From: Caldithrix abyssi DSM 13497
GTDB lineage: Bacteria > Calditrichota > Calditrichia > Calditrichales > Calditrichaceae
DNA: 64,000 nucleotides
NCBI RefSeq assembly: GCF_001886815.1
Contig: NZ_CP018099.1
Location: 496,001-560,000, forward strand
Direction: 5' to 3'
The notes beneath the pieces are model-generated. The model was not told where the DNA came from. It saw only the letters and a program-made list of their open reading frames with translations, and searched no databases. Each line of letters begins with the position of its first letter. Position 1 is the stretch's first letter. Of the stretch, positions 52,827 to 61,719 are shown piece after piece. A program made the position numbers and the translations under genes.

Positions 52827-54191
52827 ATGAAAGAATTCATTCGTATTGCCAGTGGACAGGGATACTGGGGGGATCGTTTTGATGCGCCGATTGATCAGGT
52901 GCGCGAGGGGCCGATTGATTACCTGGTCATGGATTATCTGGCCGAGGTAACCATGTCCATTATGCAAAAACAGAAATCACGCGATCCAAATTTGGGTTAT
53001 GCCAAAGATTTTATTCGCCTGATGGAGGTCTTGCTTCCGGAGCTGGTAGAGAAAAACGTCAAATTAATAACCAATGCCGGCGGAGTTAATCCTGTGGCCT
53101 GCATGTTAGCCGTGCGCGAAATTGCGGAGCGCAAAGGATTGGAAGGCGTGCGCATTGCGGCGGTTTACGGCGATGACATTTTGAATCACATTGACGGCCT
53201 GGTGGCCTCCGGTAATGAACTGCGTAATATGGAGACCGGAGAGCCGATTGAGAAGATACGCGATCGAATCAGCAGCGCTAATGTGTATTTTGGCGCCAGG
53301 CCGGTTGTGGAAGCGCTGGAACAGGGGGCGCAGGTGATTATCACCGGCCGCGTTACCGATACGGGACTAACTCTGGCGCCAATGATTCACGAATTTGGCT
53401 GGCAATGGGATGAATGGGACAAACTGGCAGCCGGAATTGTCGGCGGACATATTAATGAGTGTGGCGCGCAGGCCAGCGGCGGTAACTTTCTGGCCGGCTG
53501 GAAAGAAGTGCCCAACATGGAACGCATCGGCTTTCCTATTGTCGAGGCCTTTCCGGACGGAACTTTAATCATCACCAAACACGAATCACTGGGCGGCCTG
53601 GTGGATGAACGGACGGTTAAAGAACAGTTGGTGTACGAACTGGGCGATCCCCGAGATTACATCACGCCAGACGTGGTAGCTGATTTTACTTCTATTCAGT
53701 TGCGGCAGATAGGTGAAAATCGCGTAAAAGTCTTTGGCATTAAAGGTCAACCCTTCACCGAATTTTACAAGGTTTCCATCTCCTATTTTGACGGCTACAC
53801 ATGCATCGGGCAGTTAACCTACGCCTGGCCCGAGGCTCTGGAAAAAGCCAAAAAAGCGGACGAAATTATTCGTAAAAGAATTGAATATCTTGGCCTGAAC
53901 TTTGAAGAGATACATACGGAATTCTTAGGATACAACGCCTGTCACGGCACAACGGCACATCAGATTGCGGATCCGAATGAAGTCGTGTTTTTGATCGGCG
54001 TTCGCGGCCAGAATAAAAAACACATGGAAACCTTTGCCAATGAAATTGTGCCTCTGGTTTTGACCGGTCCGCCGACGGTCACCGGTTTTGGCGGCGGGCG
54101 GCCACGTGTGCGTGAAGTGATCGCCTACTGGCCGGCTTTGCTTAAAAAAGAAGAGGTGACGCCTAAAGTGCTGACCATTGAGGTGGTGTAA
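52827..54191 (+). CDS. AtuA-family protein (DUF1446)
   Basis: 454 residues; AGGAG six bases before the ATG. DUF1446 hallmarks: IRIASGQGYWGDRFDAPIDQ, LITNAGGVNPVACMLAVREI, VIITGRVTDTGLTLAPMIHE, GGHINECGAQASGGNF and a glycine-rich C-terminus FGGGRPRVREVI. AtuA is needed for catabolism of acyclic terpenes such as citronellol in Pseudomonas, but the biochemical role of the family is not settled. The C-terminal ferredoxin-like part of long AtuA proteins is encoded separately just downstream. Confidence 0.9.
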   Translation: MKEFIRIASGQGYWGDRFDAPIDQVREGPIDYLVMDYLAEVTMSIMQKQKSRDPNLGYAKDFIRLMEVLLPELVEKNVKLITNAGGVNPVACMLAVREIAERKGLEGVRIAAVYGDDILNHIDGLVASGNELRNMETGEPIEKIRDRISSANVYFGARPVVEALEQGAQVIITGRVTDTGLTLAPMIHEFGWQWDEWDKLAAGIVGGHINECGAQASGGNFLAGWKEVPNMERIGFPIVEAFPDGTLIITKHESLGGLVDERTVKEQLVYELGDPRDYITPDVVADFTSIQLRQIGENRVKVFGIKGQPFTEFYKVSISYFDGYTCIGQLTYAWPEALEKAKKADEIIRKRIEYLGLNFEEIHTEFLGYNACHGTTAHQIADPNEVVFLIGVRGQNKKHMETFANEIVPLVLTGPPTVTGFGGGRPRVREVIAYWPALLKKEEVTPKVLTIEVV

Positions 54192-54297
54192 ACGGCATGG
54201 TAAAACGCCAATATAAAATCGAAGAAAAACAAAAGACGCAACAAATGGGCTCGAGTGAGCTTAAGCGCAACATTGAATAGCAGTTAGAGGAGTAAGG

Positions 54298-54636
54298 ATG
54301 AAAGTTAAATTAATAAAACTGGCGCATGCCCGCTCCGGGGATAAAGGCGATACGGCCAATGTGGGCGTTATTGCCCTGAAAGCGGAATTTTATGAAATTT
54401 TAAAAAAAGAAGTAACCGCCGAGCGCGTTAAAGCACATTTCGGCGAAATGGTTAAAGGGCCGGTGGAACGTTTTGAGATGCCCAACATCGGCGCGCTTAA
54501 TTTTTTGCTGCACAACGCGCTGGGCGGGGGCGGCACCACCACCCTCAAGCACGATGCCCAGGGGAAGACCATGAGCACCGCCCTGCTTCGTATGGAAATT
54601 GAAGTGCCCGATGAGCTGTTTGCTGGAAAGGACTGA
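54298..54636 (+). CDS. AtuA-like ferredoxin-fold domain protein
   Basis: 112 residues. KVKLIKLAHARSGDKGDTAN is the start of the domain that is fused to the C-terminus of DUF1446 in many AtuA proteins; ALNFLLHNALGGGGTTTLKH and GKTMSTALLRMEIEVP follow. Preceded by GGAG and separated from the DUF1446 gene by 106 bases, so the pair is a split AtuA. Expected to form a complex with the upstream product. Confidence 0.85.
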   Translation: MKVKLIKLAHARSGDKGDTANVGVIALKAEFYEILKKEVTAERVKAHFGEMVKGPVERFEMPNIGALNFLLHNALGGGGTTTLKHDAQGKTMSTALLRMEIEVPDELFAGKD

Positions 54637-54731
54637 TAAATTTTGACTAATTTTCCAATGGAAACGGTCGATTAAACAGTACAGTCAGTTAATTCGTAAA
54701 AAATGCATTGCAAAATACAGGAGATGCCTGC

Positions 54732-55679
54732 ATGAAGAAAATGCTTGTTTTTATCAGCTTACTATTATTGGCCTGCTCTTTGCCCGAACCAGCAGATATC
54801 ATTCCGCCTGTGGTGCGCGTTATTTTTCCGTATGAAGGCGCAGTTATTTCGGACAATGTACAGTTTACTGTGGAGGCCTCGGACGACGATCAGGTGGAAT
54901 CGGTGTGGATTTACGTGGATGGCGAAGAAGTGGGAAGGACAAGCACATCGCCGTACAAAGTCAATTTTAATATTCAGGGCTACGAAAAGAAGATACCGCA
55001 TGTGATGCTGGCCGCAGCCAGAGATAAGGAAGGCAATATTGGCTTTTCGCCAACGGTTACCTTTGTGATTGCCGATGGTGAAGATAACGTGGATCCCACG
55101 GTGGTTATTTTAAATCCGCAGTCCGGGCAAACGGTGGAAGGCATTGTAAATGTGGTGGCCCATGCCGATGATGATCGCTCGGTGCAGGAAGTGCGGTTTT
55201 ACATCGATGGCCAGCAGGTACACAGCACGTCCGATTATCCTTATATCTACAACTGGAACACCACGGGTTATTCCGATTCGACCAGCCACACCATTTATGC
55301 CGAAGCCATCGACGGCGGAAACAACAATGCTTTTTCGCCGGTGGTAACGGTTACCGTTTACCCGCGCACCGGTCCCACGGCGGATAATGTGGCGCCCAGA
55401 GCCCTCTTCCTGTATCCGATCGCAGGCTCAACCGTTAAGGGTACGATTAATGTTTCGGTTGATTTGCAGGACAATGTAAAGGTCACAAAAGCAGAGTTCT
55501 TTGTGGATGGTATTTTGACCAATTCGGTAACCGATCCCGCATCGCCCTGGGTATTCCAGTGGAATACGGCGACGGTTGCGGATACAGTCCCCACCACGCA
55601 CTCCTTATATGTTAAGGCTTATGACGAAGCCGGAAATCTTGGAACGAGCGGCTTAATTGTGATAACAGTTACTCAATAA
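54732..55679 (+). CDS. Lipoprotein with three Ig-like domains
   Basis: 315 residues from ATG 54732, chosen because CAGGAG lies upstream and a lipoprotein signal (LLLLACS, Cys about residue 16) then begins correctly. Three repeated beta-sandwich units of about 95 residues follow (each starting PPVVRVIFPYEGAVIS, DPTVVILNPQSGQTVEG or APRALFLYPIAGSTVKG and each having a V--V-FYIDG strand and YAEAIDGG-like end). These are bacterial Ig-like adhesion or binding modules on the cell surface. A terminator follows. Confidence 0.85.
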   Translation: MKKMLVFISLLLLACSLPEPADIIPPVVRVIFPYEGAVISDNVQFTVEASDDDQVESVWIYVDGEEVGRTSTSPYKVNFNIQGYEKKIPHVMLAAARDKEGNIGFSPTVTFVIADGEDNVDPTVVILNPQSGQTVEGIVNVVAHADDDRSVQEVRFYIDGQQVHSTSDYPYIYNWNTTGYSDSTSHTIYAEAIDGGNNNAFSPVVTVTVYPRTGPTADNVAPRALFLYPIAGSTVKGTINVSVDLQDNVKVTKAEFFVDGILTNSVTDPASPWVFQWNTATVADTVPTTHSLYVKAYDEAGNLGTSGLIVITVTQ

Positions 55680-55705
55680 AGCATGGCAGATGGAAAACTA
55701 CTTTG

Positions 55706-55735
55706 AAAAAGGGGCGTTGATGCCCCTTTTTCTTT
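55706..55735 (+). terminator. Rho-independent terminator
   Basis: AAAAAGGGGC (55706-55715) pairs with GCCCCTTTTT (55722-55731) and the T run continues to 55735. It ends the Ig-domain lipoprotein transcript. Confidence 0.85.
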
Positions 55736-55739
55736 TACT

Positions 55740-56007
55740 TTAATTTTGAAACGGCTAAGAACATTAGAAGGATCGCACAGCTTTTGGTTGTGTTTGCTTT
55801 ATCTTTAATGCTTTGCGGCCCGAGCTTTGACAGGTGTTTTGCATTTTCACGACGGATTTAAGCATCCGCAAAAGGAAGGCAGTAGTCGTTAAAACGATGA
55901 CAGGTCAAAATTGAAAGCGGCATTTTTTTAGAAGAAAATTGAGTCTTATTTACATTGCTTTCAATTTGCTCATTTCTACTGGAGTTTTGGCTACCTTGAG
56001 ATCTCCA
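55740..56007. other. Gap without a visible gene
   Basis: About 270 bases without coding potential between the terminator and the convergent haem-protein gene. No repeat from the families above is present. Confidence 0.5.
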
Positions 56008-56463
56008 TTAATCGTCTTCATAAGCTTTGCTGCTTGTTTCCTCACCGCCAAATGTCGCTTTAAGCCCTTTTATTAATTCATTTTTTTCACCTTCCGATAA
56101 TCTGGCTTTGGGATGAAGAATCACGTAAAACCAGAGAGGCATTTCGCCCTCTGTGAGTTCTTCCGCCGCCTCGTCGCCCTCATTCCGTTTTTGTACGCCC
56201 CACATTGAAACATTAAAATGCTCGCGACCTTCATTTACGTCGTATTGAACCAGCCAGGACACAGGGGCAATATGGCTGTACCACGGCCACTGCGTCTGGT
56301 TGCTGTGGCAGTCGGCGCATGCCCGAAAAAACAAAGCGCGCGTTTTAGGGCTGTCCCAGTTCGGCTCTCTGACAACCGGCGGATTATCGTGATCTCTGCC
56401 ATAAGGCACCAGTTGAATGCCGATTATTATGAACGCCAGAATAATTAAAATATTGCGCTTCAT
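56008..56463 (-). CDS. Haem-binding domain protein (cytochrome-like)
   Basis: 151 residues from ATG 56463 (AAAGG about nine bases upstream). An N-terminal hydrophobic signal or anchor ([15 protein letters not shown]) precedes a haem-binding domain of the Haem_bd type with a CxxCH haem site in [20 protein letters not shown], followed by [20 protein letters not shown]. Typically a periplasmic c-type haem protein linked to respiration. No cytochrome oxidase genes are adjacent. Confidence 0.85.
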   Translation of the reverse strand: MKRNILIILAFIIIGIQLVPYGRDHDNPPVVREPNWDSPKTRALFFRACADCHSNQTQWPWYSHIAPVSWLVQYDVNEGREHFNVSMWGVQKRNEGDEAAEELTEGEMPLWFYVILHPKARLSEGEKNELIKGLKATFGGEETSSKAYEDD

Positions 56464-56502
56464 GATGCCATTCCTTTCGCCAATTGAATCGCACAATTGC
56501 AA

Positions 56503-56806
56503 AGTTTATTAAAATTCTTCCAGACGCTGAACGTCTTTATTTGACGTAATAAATATACTTTTCAAAGCATGCTATTGCAAGCATCGGTTTTTTAAGCGCA
56601 GTCGGTGGAATTGGAGTTTTAATTAAATGGATAAGACAGCATGGCGGCAAGAAAAAAATCGGAAATGAAAAGAGCGCAAAGAAGTTGTAAAGTTCGCAAA
56701 AATCTCACAATGGTTAAACTTTTAACTCTTCCACTCCTGTCATCCAACGGTGCCGGAGTAACATTCACCCGGCCATTCTTGTCAATCACAGTCGCCTCCA
56801 CAAGCT
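56503..56806. other. Gap with fragments of dispersed repeat
   Basis: About 300 bases. AAAGAGCGCAAAGAAGTTGTAAAG and TTCGCAAAAATCTCAC recall the type A repeats, heavily diverged. No gene is credible. Confidence 0.4.
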
Positions 56807-56839
56807 AAAAAGGCATCCCGCGTTTGCGAGATGCCTTTT
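56807..56839. terminator. Terminator of the subtilase gene
   Basis: AAAAAGGCATC (56807-56817) pairs with GATGCCTTTT (56830-56839). T residues flank both sides; it ends the minus-strand subtilase gene 34 bases after its stop. Confidence 0.8.
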
Positions 56840-56872
56840 CCATAATAAACGGTTGGTAGGTAGCCAAACGCT

Positions 56873-58981
56873 TTATTTAATCAGCACCATCTTTCTGGTA
56901 AGCTGGCCCTGTTCGGTTTTTAACCGGTAAAAATAGATGCCGCTGGCCAGGTTTGAAGCGTTAAAGACGATTTTTTTCGTCCCTTTAAACTGCTGCCCTT
57001 CAACCAGCGTCTGGATGAGTTGGCCTCTGGCGTTGTAAACGCGGAGGGTCACTCTTTGCGTTTTGGGCAAATAGTATTCGATGGTGGTCAGCGGATTGAA
57101 GGGATTCGGATAGTTCTGGAGTAGAGCAAAAGTTTCAGGACTTTGCGTTGTTTGCTCGTTAATATCCGTAACAAAGGCGTCGTTTAAATCGATGGCGCCA
57201 TAACCGAAAACCCGGTCCCAAGTGTTGGGATTGTCTTTCACCTTCAGCTCATCGGCCGTGACGCCGGCTTCACGTTGCGTGCCCTGCGCATGATTGTGGA
57301 GATAGTCAAACAACTCATTCGGGCCCCAATCCGGATTTTTTTCCAGCAGAAGGGCAATGGCGCCGGAAGCAACCGGCGAAGCCATAGAAGTGCCCTGCAT
57401 GTATGCGTAGTGATCGGTGTACGGCGCAGGGGGCAAAAATTCCACCCCATAGCTGGCGTCCTGGCTGCGGGCCGAAAGAATAATGGCGCCGCCGGCAATG
57501 ACGTCCGGTTTCTGCCCTTCGCTGCCTGTCGGGCCGATGGAGCTAAAAGATGCAATGCCGCCATTATCGCCGCTATTGGGATAATGGTAAGTATAGCCAT
57601 TACTGGCCGGCCAGCTTGCGCGCGTAATAAAAGCGCCCACGGTAACCACCAGCGGATTGCAGGCGTCGTTAGACAGGGTGTAAGGATAAAAATTATTGCC
57701 GTACAATGTGCCCTGTGAAAAGGCGCCGTAAGGAGACTCAAAAACAGAGCTGTCGGCCCAGGCATGTCGAACAATACGATTATTGCCATTGCTATCCTGC
57801 AATCCGTTTAAGGTAAGGGTAAAGGTTTCGTTTTTAAGAGTGTTGTTATCCATAAAAACATAAACCGCAATTTTTCCGTTGTTATGCGCGGTGCCGGGTA
57901 TTAAATAAAGATCGATTCCGCTACTTGTTTTGTGGCCGTTTAAGGTTACATTGGTAATGGAGCCGGACGACCAGCTAAGGCTTACGCTGGTCAGGCGGTC
58001 GCCATTTTCCAGCCACAAGGTCAAATAGTCGGTGTATAAAAAACGAATACTCTCGCTGCTGACTTCTGTGTCATTGAAATAGTGGACGGCTTTGGCGCCA
58101 TCGTTACCGGCGGCGCGCACCACAATGCGTCCCGGCCCCACTAAATTTTGCACGGCGCTATTGAAATCATCGGTGCCGTCGTGAGGGCCGTATTGATGCC
58201 CAAGGCTGATGTTAATGACGCAGGGTTTGTTTTGCTGTTCGGCAATATCAAAGATGTAGTTGATGGCATCCAGAATGTCAGCGTTCTGAAAGGTGGTTTT
58301 GACCACCACAATGCTGGCGTCTCGCGCGCCGCCATCGAGCGTGTCGGCAGGCGTTGCCGTAGGATCTGCGCCAACAAAAGAGCCGGCCACATGCGTGCCA
58401 TGGCCGTCGGTATCGTGATGATTGACAATGCTGTAAGGCGAACCGGATTGTAAGTCCTGATTGATTTGCGCCTCTGTAAACTCGGTGCCATAGCTATAAC
58501 CTTGGGGTGGATTGCCGTCAAGGCTCTGGTCCCAGATGGCCAGAATGCGTGTTTGACCGTTTTTAATAAACATGGGATGATAAAAATCAATGCCTGTGTC
58601 AATAATGCCGGCAATTACATTGGAGCCCGTGTAGCCTTTTTCATAAGCAGAAAAAACATTTTGATAGCGAACGGCTACGGAGTTAAGCGGTTTGCTCTTA
58701 ACGCCATAGAATATTTTTTTAATGCCTTTCACCGTAAGTAAATCGTTGATCCGTTGTTGCGGCACACGGACCGTGGCGAACTCGCCCACGGCGCTTTGAA
58801 CGTCAAAGCCGTTCTGGTACAGCGCATGCGCAATATTTTCATCGCCTTTGACGATCATATTCAAAATTCGCGGTTCACTCGTCTTACTCAACGAAGTTTT
58901 AGAAAGGTGAGTTAAGTAAGGATCGATATATTGAGCAAAAAGAAGGGACACGCTTAAAAAAAGCAGCACAAAAAAACGCAT
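56873..58981 (-). CDS. Secreted subtilisin-like serine protease (S8) with sorting domain
   Basis: 702 residues from ATG 58981 (GGAG six bases upstream; an in-frame ATG at 58993 is the alternative). Signal peptide MRFFVLLFLSVSLLFA, an I9-like propeptide (about 30-100), and the S8 domain with Asp in IAGIIDTGIDFYHP, His in DGHGTHVAGSFVG and Ser in GTSMASPVASGAIALL. An insert (about 320-420) may be a PA-like or beta domain. The C-terminal sorting domain reads NYPNPFNPLTTIEYYLP, VYNARGQLI and ASGIYFYRLK. An extracellular protease exported by a type IX-like route. Confidence 0.92.
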   Translation of the reverse strand: MRFFVLLFLSVSLLFAQYIDPYLTHLSKTSLSKTSEPRILNMIVKGDENIAHALYQNGFDVQSAVGEFATVRVPQQRINDLLTVKGIKKIFYGVKSKPLNSVAVRYQNVFSAYEKGYTGSNVIAGIIDTGIDFYHPMFIKNGQTRILAIWDQSLDGNPPQGYSYGTEFTEAQINQDLQSGSPYSIVNHHDTDGHGTHVAGSFVGADPTATPADTLDGGARDASIVVVKTTFQNADILDAINYIFDIAEQQNKPCVINISLGHQYGPHDGTDDFNSAVQNLVGPGRIVVRAAGNDGAKAVHYFNDTEVSSESIRFLYTDYLTLWLENGDRLTSVSLSWSSGSITNVTLNGHKTSSGIDLYLIPGTAHNNGKIAVYVFMDNNTLKNETFTLTLNGLQDSNGNNRIVRHAWADSSVFESPYGAFSQGTLYGNNFYPYTLSNDACNPLVVTVGAFITRASWPASNGYTYHYPNSGDNGGIASFSSIGPTGSEGQKPDVIAGGAIILSARSQDASYGVEFLPPAPYTDHYAYMQGTSMASPVASGAIALLLEKNPDWGPNELFDYLHNHAQGTQREAGVTADELKVKDNPNTWDRVFGYGAIDLNDAFVTDINEQTTQSPETFALLQNYPNPFNPLTTIEYYLPKTQRVTLRVYNARGQLIQTLVEGQQFKGTKKIVFNASNLASGIYFYRLKTEQGQLTRKMVLIK

Positions 58982-58996
58982 AATTTTCTCCATGGT

Positions 58997-59314
58997 TTAG
59001 TGTTGAAGTTTTTGCTCGCCGCCAGAAATGCGGAGAACGCGTTTGTCGTTTAAAAGTAGTTTTAATTGATCACGAGTCAGGCGACCCGTGTAATAGTTTC
59101 CTTTGTTGTGTTTCAAAAAACCGTATTCTTTTAGCGATTCTTTGCTTAGCACCAGAACGGCGATTTTTTCGGATGAAAGAGCTGCCGGTTTTTTAAACCA
59201 GTTCATTACATAAGGATCAACCGAAATGACCGGCTTTGTTTCCAGCGGCTTGTTGGTTGAAATGCAACCGAACATTAAAATAACAATGAAACTAAATACG
59301 ACGAACCTTTTCAT
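58997..59314 (-). CDS. Lipoprotein adjacent to the subtilase, possible I9-like inhibitor
   Basis: 105 residues from ATG 59314 (AGGGAAG five bases upstream). Lipobox in LMFGC (Cys about residue 17). The mature part (EKIAVLVLSKESLKEYGF, then YTGRLTRDQLKLLLNDKRVL ending in RISGGE) has the pattern of subtilisin propeptides of the I9 fold, which end in LS---LK-L--DPRV--VE. It sits 15 bases upstream of the subtilase gene in the same operon, so a membrane-bound chaperone or inhibitor of the protease is a reasonable guess. The family link is from pattern only. Confidence 0.65.
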   Translation of the reverse strand: MKRFVVFSFIVILMFGCISTNKPLETKPVISVDPYVMNWFKKPAALSSEKIAVLVLSKESLKEYGFLKHNKGNYYTGRLTRDQLKLLLNDKRVLRISGGEQKLQH

Positions 59315-59453
59315 GATTCTTCCCTGTTTTTTATTTACCTCAATCTTACTTAATCGACATGATATCCTAAAATTTAACAAACTTTAAAATAATGTCTGTG
59401 ATATTGATTAAATTGCATTTTTTTTAGGTCTTTTTTTAACTTAAACGGAAACC

Positions 59454-60320
59454 TTACCGCCTGTATTCCTTTGCGGGCGTTTCTTTAATATAAACATCCT
59501 GCTGTGGAAAGGGGATTTCGATTTTCCGTTCGCGGAATTTGCGCACAATTGCGCAGTTTAGTTCCGAACGAATGCGGTGGTGTTGATGCGGATCCGGCAG
59601 CCAGACGCGCAGGTTCAAATTCCAGGCAGAATCGCCAAAACTTTCGAATATCACTTCAGGCTCAGGATGTTTTAATACACCGGGATGCTCCGCTGCAATT
59701 TCCTTTAAAGTGCGCAAAACCAGGTCCAGGTCAGAACTGTAAGCCACGCCCACTTTTACTTCAATGCGCACGCGCGTATCGCCGTGCGACCAATTCACCA
59801 CCTTATTAGAAATGAATTCGGAATTGGGAACAATAATGGAAACATTGTTCAGTGTGCGGATGGTGGTGGAGCGCATGTTGATGTCGGTCACATCGCCTTC
59901 CAGATCGCCGATCATCACGCGGTCGCCGATTTGAATGGGCCGCTCAAAAAGCAGAATAAGGCCGGCCACAAAGTTCGATGTAATGTTTTGCAGGCCAAAG
60001 CCAATACCAACCGATAGCAGCCCGAAGATGAAAGCCAGACCGCTAAGGTCGATCCCGATGAACTGAAAGGCAATGACAACGCCGGTAATCATCAGCAAGT
60101 AGTGCGTAACGCGAATAACCGCAAATTGAACGCCGGTTTCAATGTTAAAGTTGCTCAAAATCCTTTTCAGCAAAAAGCGGTTAAAGAACTTGGAAGCGGC
60201 ATAAAAGAAGATAATCATGGCAAAAAATAAAAGGATTGAGGCCAGGGTTACCGGAGTTTGGTTGATCGAAAAGAGCGTAAAAGTAAAAAGTGTGTCTAAT
60301 TTCTGGAAAATGCCTTCCAT
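59454..60320 (-). CDS. Small-conductance mechanosensitive channel (MscS)
   Basis: 288 residues from ATG 60320 (AAAGGAG eight bases upstream; the longer frame has no such site). Three membrane helices (about 20-45, 65-85 and 95-120); the third holds the pore sequence GLAFIFGLLSVGIGFGLQNI, and the beta domain FERPIQIGDRVMIGDLEGDV follows. It releases solutes when membrane tension rises. The C-terminal cage domain is of normal length. Confidence 0.92.
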   Translation of the reverse strand: MEGIFQKLDTLFTFTLFSINQTPVTLASILLFFAMIIFFYAASKFFNRFLLKRILSNFNIETGVQFAVIRVTHYLLMITGVVIAFQFIGIDLSGLAFIFGLLSVGIGFGLQNITSNFVAGLILLFERPIQIGDRVMIGDLEGDVTDINMRSTTIRTLNNVSIIVPNSEFISNKVVNWSHGDTRVRIEVKVGVAYSSDLDLVLRTLKEIAAEHPGVLKHPEPEVIFESFGDSAWNLNLRVWLPDPHQHHRIRSELNCAIVRKFRERKIEIPFPQQDVYIKETPAKEYRR

Positions 60321-60555
60321 AATCCGAACTCCTTTTTGGAAAAGCTGATTAAATATAATCGACCAGTGGCTAAAATGAAAATTTCTGTTCATTTTTATGG
60401 CGATCGTTTGCCGCGCCACGGTCCATTAATTTAAAAGTTTAAACGAATGCCGAATTTAAATCGGCATAAAACCATTTTAAATGGTATCATTAATTTGCTA
60501 ATTGAGGTGTAAAATTATTATCTTTAAAGCTACTTTAATTTTCCAGGAGCGACCG

Positions 60556-61719
60556 ATGGTAGAAAGAAGTGATTTTTTAGGCGTGTTTGAACAGCTTTCT
60601 GAAGAAGAACGCATGATCATGGAAAGCCTGCGCGCCTTTGTTGACGAACAGTACCTTCCGATTATTCGCGAGTATCATGCCCGTGGCGAATTCCCGTTTG
60701 AAATGGTACCTCAACTGGCCGAACTGGGGTTGTTCGGCATTACCATTCCTGAGGAATATGGCGGCGCCGGATTAAGTTATTTTATTTACGGACTGGCCAT
60801 GCAGGAGCTGGAGCGGGGCGATAGCGGTCTTCGTTCGCTGGCTTCCGTGCAGAACAGCCTGGTTATGTTTCCCATTTTCAAATACGGTTCAGAAGAACAA
60901 AAACAGAAGTGGCTGCCGCTGCTGGCCAGCGGTCAGAAAATAGGTTGCTTTGGCTTAACCGAGCCCGACCATGGGTCTGATCCCGGCGGGATGGAGACCA
61001 GAGCGGAAAAGGTGTCCGGCGGCTGGCGTTTAAACGGCAGCAAAATGTGGATCACCAACGGCACGGTGGCCGATGTGGCGGTGGTCTGGGCTAAAACGAG
61101 CGAAGGCGTATCCGGTTTTCTGGTGGAAAAGGGGACAAAAGGCTTTATTCAAAATAAAATCCACGGCAAGTTTTCGCTGCGCGCATCCGATACGGGCGAG
61201 CTGGTTTTTGAGGATTGTGAGATTCCGGAAGAAAACCGCCTGCCGCAGGCCAGAGGATTACGCGCTCCTCTTTCATGTTTAAACGAAGCGCGCTACGGCA
61301 TTGCCTGGGGCGCTATTGGGGCGGCCATGGCCTGTTATGAAGAAGCCCGCGATTACGCCCTGACGCGCACTCAGTTTTCCAAACCGATTGCCGGCTTTCA
61401 ACTGGTGCAGCACAAACTGGTTGAGATGATCAGCGAAATTACCAAAGGTCTGTTGCTCAATTTGCAATTAGGGCGTATGAAGGATGCCGGAAAGGCGAAG
61501 CACTACCACATATCCATGGCCAAACGCAACAACGTGCATCAGGCGCTGCAAATCGCCCGCAGCGCGCGATCCATCCTGGCGGCCAACGGCATCATCGACG
61601 AATATCAGACCATTCGTCACATGTTAAACCTGGAATCGGTTTACACCTATGAAGGAACACACGACATTCACACTTTAATTATTGGCGAAGCAATAACAGG
61701 AATCGAGGCCTTTCGATGA
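60556..61719 (+). CDS. Acyl-CoA dehydrogenase, glutaryl-CoA dehydrogenase type
   Basis: 387 residues from ATG 60556 (AGGAG with six base spacing). FAD-linked acyl-CoA dehydrogenase with CFGLTEPDHGSDPGGMETRA (flavin loop), LNGSKMWITNG, and YEGTHDIHTLIIGEAITG, where the glutamate is the catalytic base. Long segments match glutaryl-CoA dehydrogenases (SCLNEARYGIAWGAIGAAM, QLGRMKDAGKA, NGIIDEYQTIRHMLNLE). Glutaryl-CoA dehydrogenases oxidise and may decarboxylate glutaryl-CoA to crotonyl-CoA. The substrate is inferred from overall resemblance. It overlaps the following gene by four bases. Confidence 0.88.
   Translation: MVERSDFLGVFEQLSEEERMIMESLRAFVDEQYLPIIREYHARGEFPFEMVPQLAELGLFGITIPEEYGGAGLSYFIYGLAMQELERGDSGLRSLASVQNSLVMFPIFKYGSEEQKQKWLPLLASGQKIGCFGLTEPDHGSDPGGMETRAEKVSGGWRLNGSKMWITNGTVADVAVVWAKTSEGVSGFLVEKGTKGFIQNKIHGKFSLRASDTGELVFEDCEIPEENRLPQARGLRAPLSCLNEARYGIAWGAIGAAMACYEEARDYALTRTQFSKPIAGFQLVQHKLVEMISEITKGLLLNLQLGRMKDAGKAKHYHISMAKRNNVHQALQIARSARSILAANGIIDEYQTIRHMLNLESVYTYEGTHDIHTLIIGEAITGIEAFR

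Noticed and set aside
54197-54280. 27-codon frame between the two AtuA-type genes
   Set aside because: It lacks a ribosome binding site and any recognisable feature.
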